A stretch of 64,000 nucleotides of DNA from UBA6522 sp965221035 (GTDB taxonomy: Bacteria > Pseudomonadota > Gammaproteobacteria > Steroidobacterales > Rariloculaceae). The notes below the pieces were generated by a model. It saw only the letters and a list, made by a program, of their open reading frames with translations. It ran no database searches and had not been told where the DNA came from. Location: NCBI GenBank assembly GCA_965221035.1, contig OZ244860.1:744001-808000 (forward strand), written 5' to 3'. Position numbers and translations under genes: made by a program. This document shows, piece after piece, positions 52,290-59,084 of this stretch (its first letter is position 1; every line of letters starts with the position of its first letter).

Positions 52290-53282
52290 TTAACTCGCTC
52301 CGCAACGACCAAACACTGACGCATAGATTGACCGCTTGCGTTCAGCGGCAAGGAATTGATCCGACAGGTGGCCGCGGTGAGAGTTGATGCTAGCCAATCC
52401 GCAGTATCCCCATGTACCTCGGGTGAACAACACCGCGAGGTCCGCGCCGTGTCGCTCCGCCTCTTCGCCCAGGGTCGTCATCACGGCAGTCGCTGGGGCG
52501 CTCAAGCCTGTATTCTCGTCGAGTCCTGTCTCCGACAAGAGACCCACCGGGCGAAACCGTAACCGGGCGCCGCTGTCGGCAAGCATGGCGTTGGCCAGCG
52601 AAAACATATGCGCCACCCGAGTCTGGGGCTGGTTTTCCCACAGCAGTGACCATTCCGGGTAGTGCATCGCCAGCACGTCGATTACGACTTCATCTTCCGG
52701 CCGGTCATCTGCGTCCGTCGGGTCCGTACCCATCAGCCGCTCGTTGGCATCGCCGACGCCATCGCCGTCGCTGTCCTTGAGGTAATCAAGATCCCCCACC
52801 TCGAAGGCTTGAGCAGGGTCCACGCGGAGCTCCATCCGCACCCAGTCCTGAGCAGACCAGGAACCATCCTCCCAAGCTTCCAATGACAGGTACAGGTAGC
52901 CCGAGCCACCCGCGTCCGCGTCGAGAAGATCGGCAATGTAGATTCGGGCCTCGCGCCGCTCCGCCGGTTCCAGATCACGATCAAGCGTCACTGTGGCCAA
53001 CTCGCGGCTGCCGCTCCAGTGGCCATCCTCCTCCCAGATCCCCACGCGCAGCCTCAACCGACCGCTCGCTCGATCGCTGAAAAAGTTGCTCAGCCCGGCC
53101 GTGATCTGCAGGCTTGCTCCGTCGCCTTCGATTGTGCACGGACACTCAAGCCATAGCCCGTCCCCATCGGATTGAGCCAGCGCCCGCGATGGTCCGGCCA
53201 CGGCCAGCAATACAGCGAACAACAACGTCACGCAGCGCATGCTGCCGCAGCGGTTACCGGACCCTCGGACGCGGCCGCTCAT
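52290..53282 (-). CDS. Giant metzincin, upstream fragment ending in a premature TAA
   Basis: 330 residues. Signal peptide (MRCVTLLFAVLLAVAGPSRA, cleavage after LAQ), a beta-rich N-terminal domain with Cys-Pro-Cys near residue 50, a TSP3-like stretch (DSDGDGVGDANERL) and the beginning of a metzincin domain (VVIDVLAMHYPEWSLLW, LAVLFTRGTWGYCG, then FGRCGAS). Then comes TAA at 52290-52292, and the next codons in the same frame encode LAHELGH. The start ATG at 53282 shares one base with the TAA of the upstream membrane-protein gene (TAATG), implying coupled translation. A Met 14 codons later (53240) also gives the signal peptide. If read as one frame, the protein would be ~2158 residues. Confidence 0.75.
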   Translation of the reverse strand: MSGRVRGSGNRCGSMRCVTLLFAVLLAVAGPSRALAQSDGDGLWLECPCTIEGDGASLQITAGLSNFFSDRASGRLRLRVGIWEEDGHWSGSRELATVTLDRDLEPAERREARIYIADLLDADAGGSGYLYLSLEAWEDGSWSAQDWVRMELRVDPAQAFEVGDLDYLKDSDGDGVGDANERLMGTDPTDADDRPEDEVVIDVLAMHYPEWSLLWENQPQTRVAHMFSLANAMLADSGARLRFRPVGLLSETGLDENTGLSAPATAVMTTLGEEAERHGADLAVLFTRGTWGYCGLASINSHRGHLSDQFLAAERKRSIYASVFGRCGAS

Positions 53283-53971
53283 TATTGAACTTCATCCGGC
53301 AGAAAATAGTCGGGCTGGCTGTGGTCCACATGCTGGTCCATGTTCTCCATGGGCATGAGCCAGCCGTAGTCGCGGTTGCCCGCCAGCTCGTAACTGCCTT
53401 GCGGCGTGCTGAAATTGGCGAAGACGTTGCGCTCGCCCACGGTGATCACCACCGACAGCGGAAAGTCCTCCGACAGCTTGCCGATGTACGTTCGGTTGCC
53501 CGCCAGCAGCGATTCCACGCGCTCGACGCTGATCGGGTAGCCCGTATCCAGACGGGGCACCGGCAGGTACAGGCGCGTGCCCACATCCCACGACCACATG
53601 TCCCGTGGCAGCGCGACCAGCACCGCCCCCTCGATTTCCGAACCGTGGTCTGGCACGAACGCCTCTACCGCCTGTCCAGGGCCCACCGGAGCCCAGGCGG
53701 CTACCGTTCCGGGCGGCGGTGTCCAGTCTCGGGGCGAATCGGCGCCTCGCAGACCGGGATCTTGCGTCACCGCCTCGTCCGTGGCGGCATTGCCTGGACG
53801 CGAGTCCGAGGAAACTGAGTCCGGCTCCGAATCGACGCCGTCTCCACCGGTCTCCGTGCCCTGTCCGACCTCATCGACCGGTTCAGGGCCCGGCGGCGCT
53901 GTCATCCTCAGCACCGCCAGCCCCAAGACCGCGACCGCCACGATGCCCAGCACCCAACCCAACCGTTTCAT
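53282..53971 (-). CDS. Single-pass membrane protein of unknown function, coupled to the metzincin
   Basis: 229 residues. An N-terminal transmembrane helix (LGWVLGIVAVAVLGLAVL) is followed by a low-complexity acidic/Ser/Gly linker (~25-70). A globular periplasmic domain (~85-229) has GAVLVALPRDMWSWDVGTRL, then LAGNRTYIGKLSEDFPLSVV and FANFSTPQGSYELAGNRDYG. I do not recognise the domain. The ATG at 53971 has GAGGGA ~10 bases upstream. Its stop TAATG is fused with the metzincin start, so the two are co-made, and it could anchor, chaperone or inhibit the protease. That role is inference. Confidence 0.65.
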   Translation of the reverse strand: MKRLGWVLGIVAVAVLGLAVLRMTAPPGPEPVDEVGQGTETGGDGVDSEPDSVSSDSRPGNAATDEAVTQDPGLRGADSPRDWTPPPGTVAAWAPVGPGQAVEAFVPDHGSEIEGAVLVALPRDMWSWDVGTRLYLPVPRLDTGYPISVERVESLLAGNRTYIGKLSEDFPLSVVITVGERNVFANFSTPQGSYELAGNRDYGWLMPMENMDQHVDHSQPDYFLPDEVQ

Positions 53972-54063
53972 CTTCGGGTCCCTCTTGCTTGTCCGCCGCC
54001 ACCTGTCCCCCATCCTTCATTGACTGGCGGCATCCGCCAACATTCCCGCCAATGCCTATCCTG

Positions 54064-54840
54064 TCACGACGCCTCACCGTTTTCCAATCCCACGGCTTCG
54101 TACAGGGAGCCGAGTTCCGCACCGGTCAGGAACCTCGTCATCCCGCGATGCATCTCGCCGAGCGCCACCGGGCCGTAGTCGGTGCGCAACAGGCGACTCA
54201 CAGGAATGTCGAGGGCCGCGAACAGGCGCCGGATCTCGCGGCTGCGGCCCTCGTGGAGCGCAACCCGGTACCAGGCGTTGGCGCCGGTTCCGCCCTGGGC
54301 GGCGATGCTGTCGAATTTCGCAACGCCGTCCTCGAGTTCGACGCCTTCCTGGAGCCGCTTCAATTGCGCTGTGGTAAGCCGCCCCAGGATGCGTACGGCG
54401 TACCGCCGCGGGACCTCGTAACTCGGGTGCATCAGCCGGTGCGCGAGTTGGCCGTCGGTGGTGAGCAGCAACAGGCCGGCGGTATTGATGTCGAGCCGGC
54501 CCACTGAAATCCACCGACCTTGCCTGGGCGGCCTGACCTGCTGGAACACCGTCGGGCGGCCTTCGGGGTCGCGGCGCGTGGTCACTTCGCCCACTCGCTT
54601 GTAGTAGGCGATGCACTGCTCGGACCCGGCCGTCGCGCGCAGGCGCACCAGGCGCCCGTCGAGATAGACCCGTTCGGTACCCGTGATCCGGTCGCCCAGC
54701 GTGGCCGGAACGTCGCCTACGACGAGGCGTCCCTGACGGATCCATCGTTCCACTTCACGGCGCGACGCCACACCGGCGTTGGCGAGCACCTTCTGTATCC
54801 GCTCAGCCACCGGAAGGGGTCGAATCCGCATCCTCGGCAA
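54064..54840 (-). CDS. rluB: 23S rRNA pseudouridine(2605) synthase
   Basis: 258 residues. An N-terminal S4 domain (AERIQKVLANAGVASRREVE) precedes the RsuA-type catalytic core, with the conserved GRLDINTAGLLLLTTDG containing the catalytic Asp, and EGRSREIRRLFAALDIPVSR. RluB modifies U2605 in 23S rRNA. RluB is usual next to scpB. Start at 54840 or nine bases later (MRIRPLP at 54831); both overlap the scpB end by about 30-40 bases. Confidence 0.93.
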   Translation of the reverse strand: MPRMRIRPLPVAERIQKVLANAGVASRREVERWIRQGRLVVGDVPATLGDRITGTERVYLDGRLVRLRATAGSEQCIAYYKRVGEVTTRRDPEGRPTVFQQVRPPRQGRWISVGRLDINTAGLLLLTTDGQLAHRLMHPSYEVPRRYAVRILGRLTTAQLKRLQEGVELEDGVAKFDSIAAQGGTGANAWYRVALHEGRSREIRRLFAALDIPVSRLLRTDYGPVALGEMHRGMTRFLTGAELGSLYEAVGLENGEAS

Positions 54841-55435
54841 CCGGCTCGGAGGGGATCTCGGCCTGCAGTTCGGGATCCGGGAGTTCCAGCGCCACGTTGA
54901 GATCGTCCAGGTCCTTGATTTCCGACAGTGGCGGCAGATCGTCGAGTTTCTCCAGGCCGAAGTAGTCGAGGAACTCCCTTGTGGTGGCGTAGAGGGCGGG
55001 CCGACCGGGCACGTCCCGATGGCCCACGACTCGGATCCAGTCCCTCTCCACCAACGTCCGGATCATGTTGGTGCTCACCGAAACGCCGCGAACCGTCTCG
55101 ATCTCGCCCCGGGTCACCGGCTGGCGGTAGGCGATCAGGGCCAGCGTCTCCAGCAACGCACGGGAATACCGGGGAGCGCGCTGCTCCCAAAGGGGTGCAA
55201 GGCGGGACGTCATGGACTGGCGGATCTGGATCCGGTAACCGCTTGCAACCTGCTTGAGCTCGATGCCGCGGCCCTGGTACTCCCTGTCCAGTTCTTCAAG
55301 GGCCGCCCTCAGCTCGCCGCGCCCGATCTTGTCGGCATCCGCCGCAAACAGCTCCCTGAGCTGATCCAGGCTCAACGGCCGCCCGGCGCCCAACAGGGCG
55401 GCCTCGATGACGTGCCTGATCTGGGCGCCTTCCAT
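54803..55435 (-). CDS. scpB: Segregation and condensation protein B
   Basis: 210 residues. Two winged-helix domains: IRHVIEAALLGAGRPLSLDQ at the N-terminus and LETLALIAYRQPVTRGEIET with VERDWIRVVGHRDVPGRPAL in the second. ScpB dimerises and with ScpA forms the condensin complex with SMC, which is also in this window. It overlaps rluB by 38 bases and follows scpA by 9 bases. The C-terminal tail is acidic and poorly conserved. Confidence 0.95.
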   Translation of the reverse strand: MEGAQIRHVIEAALLGAGRPLSLDQLRELFAADADKIGRGELRAALEELDREYQGRGIELKQVASGYRIQIRQSMTSRLAPLWEQRAPRYSRALLETLALIAYRQPVTRGEIETVRGVSVSTNMIRTLVERDWIRVVGHRDVPGRPALYATTREFLDYFGLEKLDDLPPLSEIKDLDDLNVALELPDPELQAEIPSEPVAEDADSTPSGG

Positions 55436-55444
55436 CGCGGTCGC

Positions 55445-56353
55445 TCAGGCGCGCTCTTCTTCCGGCCCGGCACCGCCCGGTTCCGGCTCACCGGCAGCGG
55501 CGCGCAGGTAGATGGGTCCGTAGAGTTCGTTCTGGACCACGTCCACCGTGGCTTCCTTGATCAACTCCAGAATGGCGAGAAACGTCACCGTGACGCCCGG
55601 CCGGCCCTCCGCAGGGTCGAACAGCCGGCTGAATTCGGTGAAGCCGGAATTGCCGATCTGGTCCAGAATCTGCGCCATGCGCTCCCGGACCGAGAGGCGT
55701 TCCCTCTGGATATGGTGATGGGAGTGGAGGTCCGCCCGACGCATGGCCTCGTGGAAGGCCAGCAACAGTTCCCGGAGATCGACTTCGGGCGGTTTGGTGA
55801 CCCACTGCATGCCCCTGACGGCCGCCATTGCCTGGGCGGTGTCCCGCTCCATGCGCTCCAGCGCGTCCATGTCTTCGGCGGCGGTCCTGAATCGCTCGTA
55901 CTCCTGCAGCCGGCGGATCAGCTCCGCGCGGGGATCCTCCTCTTCCTCGCCATCCGCCGGTGGTTTCGGCAGCAACATTCTCGACTTGATCTCCGCCAGT
56001 GTGGCCGCCATGACCAGGTATTCGCCCGCCAGTTCGAACTGCATGTCCTGCATGAGCTCGATATAGCGCGTGTACTGCTCGGTGACTTCGGCGATGGGAA
56101 TGTCGAGGATATTCAGATTCTGCCGCCGGATGAGGTACAGCAGAAGGTCCAGCGGCCCTTCGAATGCCTGCAGAAAGACCTTGAGGGCATGGGGCGGGAT
56201 GTAGAGGTCCCGCGGCAACTCTGTGACCGGCTCGCCCTCGACCACCGCGAAGGGCATTTCACCCTGAAGCGGATCGCCCGCTTCGCCGGAGACGGGCGGC
56301 GCGGTGGGAACCAGCTTGAGCGCAGGCCTGGGTGGGCTGGTAGGCTCGGGCAT
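55445..56353 (-). CDS. scpA: Segregation and condensation protein A
   Basis: 302 residues. The kleisin domain opens with FEGPLDLLLYLIRRQNLNIL, then DIPIAEVTEQYTRYIE and AGEYLVMAATLAEIKSRMLL, and the C-terminal winged helix is in SFTEFSRLF-like and TFLAILELIKEATVDVVQ. ScpA bridges the SMC heads. A proline-rich N-terminal extension of ~50 residues precedes the conserved part. It starts one base from the stop of the M50 protease gene. Confidence 0.95.
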   Translation of the reverse strand: MPEPTSPPRPALKLVPTAPPVSGEAGDPLQGEMPFAVVEGEPVTELPRDLYIPPHALKVFLQAFEGPLDLLLYLIRRQNLNILDIPIAEVTEQYTRYIELMQDMQFELAGEYLVMAATLAEIKSRMLLPKPPADGEEEEDPRAELIRRLQEYERFRTAAEDMDALERMERDTAQAMAAVRGMQWVTKPPEVDLRELLLAFHEAMRRADLHSHHHIQRERLSVRERMAQILDQIGNSGFTEFSRLFDPAEGRPGVTVTFLAILELIKEATVDVVQNELYGPIYLRAAAGEPEPGGAGPEEERA

Positions 56354-57028
56354 TCAGGCGGTACCGGCTACCGTCCGCAGGAAAAATCTCAACAGGGGCA
56401 AGCGTACCGGGTCCACCAGCACCCTCAGCACGCCGGTGAACATCAACGCGATCAGGATCATGAACCCGAACGGCTCGACGTGCTGCAGGGCACGCGCGAG
56501 CGGCGGCGGCAGCAGGCCCGCCAGCACCCGCCCGCCGTCCAGCGGCGGGATCGGCAACATGTTTAAAACAGCCAACAGCACGTTGATGACCACCCCGAAC
56601 ACGCTCATCTGCACGATCCAGTCGCTTGCCAGGTCCAGGCCCGGATCGAATGCCATCCGCTGCGACAGCAACAGCGCCCAGCCGAACGCCATGGCCAGAT
56701 TGACCGCCGGGCCGGCGGCGGCCACCAGGATCATGTCGCGCCTGGGTCTTCTGAGGTTCTGGAACGCTACCGGCACCGGCTTGGCCCAGCCGAATGCCCA
56801 CGCGCCGGAACTCAATACCACCATGACAAAGGGCACGATAACAGTGCCGAGGGGATCGATGTGCTTGATCGGGTTGAGCGTCAACCGACCGGCATGCTTG
56901 GCGGTGGGATCGCCGCAATACAGCGCCACCCAGCCATGGGCGACTTCATGCACGGTGATCGCAAACACCATCGGGATGGCGGCCGTCGCCACCAGGGTCA
57001 CGATGCTCATGATTTGCGCGTCCGGCAT
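56354..57028 (-). CDS. Site-2 protease family (M50) membrane protease
   Basis: 224 residues with four to five transmembrane helices. Zinc motif HEVAHG near residue 28 and the second ligand in LNMLPIPPLDGGR (NPxPPLDGG-type), as in rhomboid-like S2P proteases of the YwhC/Rip-like group. NPIKHIDPLGTVIVPFVMVV is also characteristic. Its gene abuts scpA (stop at 56354, scpA start at 56353). No PDZ domain, unlike RseP. Substrate unknown. Confidence 0.9.
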   Translation of the reverse strand: MPDAQIMSIVTLVATAAIPMVFAITVHEVAHGWVALYCGDPTAKHAGRLTLNPIKHIDPLGTVIVPFVMVVLSSGAWAFGWAKPVPVAFQNLRRPRRDMILVAAAGPAVNLAMAFGWALLLSQRMAFDPGLDLASDWIVQMSVFGVVINVLLAVLNMLPIPPLDGGRVLAGLLPPPLARALQHVEPFGFMILIALMFTGVLRVLVDPVRLPLLRFFLRTVAGTA

Positions 57029-57196
57029 GGGCGTAGCATAGCCCGGTTGGCGTCCCCGCGGCTATATCCGTCCGGCAATGCCCTGCCGGGGGGTTGCCTC
57101 CTGTTGGTTACCTCCTGTCAGTTTGCCATCCCCGCATTGTTTCGCTACCGTAACGTGCCTTGTTCCAGATGCGCGCCCGGACGCGTCGCCACCATC

Positions 57197-57742
57197 ATGC
57201 AGGCCCTGATCGACTTTCTGCCCATCATCGTTTTCTTCGCGGTCTATCAGGCTGCGGACATCTACGTCGCCACCGGAGCGCTGATCGTCGCCATGGCGTT
57301 GCAGATGGGGTATCAGTGGCTGCGCACCCGAACCGTCAACAGGATGTTGCTCATCTCCGGGGGGCTGGTGTTCGTGTTCGGCGGCATCACCCTGCTGTTC
57401 CGCAATCCCATCTTCATCCAGTGGAAACCCACGGTGGTGAACTGGTTGTTCGCGGCGGCGTTTCTGGGCAGCCGCTATATCGGCTCAAGGACACTGACCG
57501 AACGGCTCATGGATCAGGCTGTTGAACTGGAACCGAACATGTGGCGGCAGCTCAACCTCATGTGGGTCGGCAACTTCACTTTCCTCGGCGCCGCGAACAT
57601 CTACGTCGTGTACAACTTTTCGGAAGCCTTCTGGGTGAACTTCAAACTGTTCGGCATGCTCGGTCTCACGTTGCTGACAGTGATCATCCAGGTCGCCTGG
57701 ATCGCCTCGAAGACCGCCAGCGGGCAGCGTCAGGAGAGCTGA
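57197..57742 (+). CDS. yciB: Inner membrane septation protein YciB
   Basis: 181 residues, five predicted transmembrane segments: MQALIDFLPIIVFFAVYQAA, then VATGALIVAMALQMGYQWL, MLLISGGLVFVFGGITLLF and so on. The conserved PIFIQWKPTVVNWLFAAAFL and WRQLNLMWVGNFTFLGAANI confirm YciB/IspZ. It acts in envelope synthesis and division. Start: the ATG at 57197 matches the family N-terminus; a much longer in-frame extension from 56861 is antisense to the protease gene. It is followed directly by a yciI remnant and bolA. Confidence 0.95.
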   Translation: MQALIDFLPIIVFFAVYQAADIYVATGALIVAMALQMGYQWLRTRTVNRMLLISGGLVFVFGGITLLFRNPIFIQWKPTVVNWLFAAAFLGSRYIGSRTLTERLMDQAVELEPNMWRQLNLMWVGNFTFLGAANIYVVYNFSEAFWVNFKLFGMLGLTLLTVIIQVAWIASKTASGQRQES

Positions 57743-57743
57743 T

Positions 57744-57852
57744 CGTGCCCTGCCGCATCCTGACCCGCGAACGGGCCCAGTCGGACCCGTTCATCAAGGC
57801 GCGCGCCTACAAGTCGGTGGAAGTGTGCCCCTTCACGCAGGCCCTGCCGTGA
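57744..57852 (+). pseudogene. yciI: yciI remnant (C-terminal end only)
   Basis: Between yciB and bolA, 36 codons from a GTG encode VPCRILTRERAQSDPF and IKARAYKSVEVCPFTQALP, which looks like the C-terminal end of YciI (family pattern ..AWADADPYVxAGxYxxVxVxPFKxVLP). The preceding ~60 residues, including the conserved His-Asp region, are missing. The yciB-yciI-bolA order is common in relatives. The stop TGA overlaps the bolA GTG, so the remnant may still serve coupling. Confidence 0.6.
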
Positions 57853-58136
57853 GCGAGGAGCGGCTCCGCCTGATCCGTTCCCGCCTCCAGACCGCATTCG
57901 AGCCGGAACAGCTCGAACTGGTGGACGAGAGCCATCGGCATGTGGGCCACGCCGGCGCCGCGGACGGCAGGGGGCACTTCAAGGTGCGGATCGTTTCCGA
58001 CCGGTTCCGGCACGTCCACCCGCTGCAGCGGCAAAGAATGATATTCGAGGCGCTGGGGGAGCTGATGCAGACCGATATCCACGCCCTGAGCATTTCCGCA
58101 CACCCGCCGACCGCCGGTGAGCCCGGCGGCAACTGA
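57849..58136 (+). CDS. BolA-family protein
   Basis: 95 residues. MSEERLRLIRSRLQTAFEPE (GTG start), followed by VDESHRHVGHAGAADGRGHF, KVRIVSDRFRHVHPLQRQRM and IFEALGELMQTDIHALSISA. The HxHxG and His residues for iron-sulfur binding with monothiol glutaredoxins are present. BolA proteins act in iron-sulfur handling and stress. It starts with a GTG overlapping the yciI remnant stop. Likely co-transcribed with yciB and the parvulin gene that follows 13 bases on. Confidence 0.92.
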   Translation: MSEERLRLIRSRLQTAFEPEQLELVDESHRHVGHAGAADGRGHFKVRIVSDRFRHVHPLQRQRMIFEALGELMQTDIHALSISAHPPTAGEPGGN

Positions 58137-58149
58137 AGAAGAGACCACC

Positions 58150-58998
58150 ATGAGAAAAAATCACGCGAGCGCCGGTTTCCTGGTCATGGCTTGGGTGCTT
58201 GGCGGCTGCGCCGAGCAACCGGCGCCCCCACCGGAAGAGAATCCCTTTGGTGACGAAACGGTCGCTTCGATCGACGGTGCGCCAATCTACGCCACCGTCT
58301 TCGACACCTACGCCACGGCGCGGCTGCAGAAGTCCGCACAGGACCTGTCGGACGACGAGCGCGACCTGCTGCTGGAGGAGCTGATCCAGTTTCAGCTGCT
58401 GGCGGCAGCGGCCGTCGATGCCGGCCTGACGATGGAACTGGACATTGCCATCGACCTGGAGCTGCAGCGGCTGCAGTCGCTGAGCCGGCTGATGGCCAGC
58501 CGCTATCTGGACGAGAACCCCGCGACTTCGATCGAACTCCAGGATGCCTACGAACAGAACATCAACCGCTTGACCGGCCTGCAGTACAAGGCGCGGCACA
58601 TTCTGCTGGACCAGGAAGACGAAGCGGCAGCCGTCATCGAGGAACTTCAGGGCGGCGCCGACTTCGCGCAACTGGCCATGGAACGTTCCACCGGGCCCTC
58701 CGGACCCAACGGCGGCGACCTGGGCTGGTTCTCCGCCGACACCATGGTGGCACCCTTCTCCGAGGCGGTGCGCTCCATGGAGGTGGGAACGTATTCCAGC
58801 GAGCCGGTGCAGACGCGTTTCGGCTGGCATGTGATCCTGCTGGAAGACTCCGAGGATCGACAACCTCCGGGGCTTGAGGCCGTACGTGCCGACATCACCT
58901 CGCTGGTGGAACAGCAGAAGGTGGAGGCTTTCCTGAATTCGTTGCGGGAGGAGGCCGAAATCGTTATTGGGGACGCCGACGGAGACGACGCCGGCTGA
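58150..58998 (+). CDS. Peptidylprolyl isomerase lipoprotein (parvulin/PpiC type)
   Basis: 282 residues. A lipoprotein signal (FLVMAWVLGGCAEQ, lipobox LGGC) leads to a SurA/PrsA-like N-terminal helical region and a parvulin domain (YKARHILLDQEDEAAAVIEE, FAQLAMERSTGPSGPNGGDL, then GWFSADTMVAPFSEAV and TRFGWHVILLED). It folds outer-membrane or periplasmic proteins. Start: the ATG at 58150, giving the lipoprotein signal; a longer frame from 58117 adds unrelated residues. A tail rich in Asp/Gly ends the protein. Convergent with ligA after 86 bases. Confidence 0.9.
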   Translation: MRKNHASAGFLVMAWVLGGCAEQPAPPPEENPFGDETVASIDGAPIYATVFDTYATARLQKSAQDLSDDERDLLLEELIQFQLLAAAAVDAGLTMELDIAIDLELQRLQSLSRLMASRYLDENPATSIELQDAYEQNINRLTGLQYKARHILLDQEDEAAAVIEELQGGADFAQLAMERSTGPSGPNGGDLGWFSADTMVAPFSEAVRSMEVGTYSSEPVQTRFGWHVILLEDSEDRQPPGLEAVRADITSLVEQQKVEAFLNSLREEAEIVIGDADGDDAG

Positions 58999-59084
58999 AG
59001 TCGTGCCATCGCGACACCGGGGTCGGATGATCACGGCGCCGGGCTCAAGCGATCACACCGCTGGCCGCGACTCGGGCGTCGCGA

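Noticed and set aside
52290..53282. Frameshift between the two metzincin frames
   Set aside because: The distance between the frames is a multiple of three and the codons on both sides of the TAA read in one frame, so it is a nonsense codon and not a frameshift.
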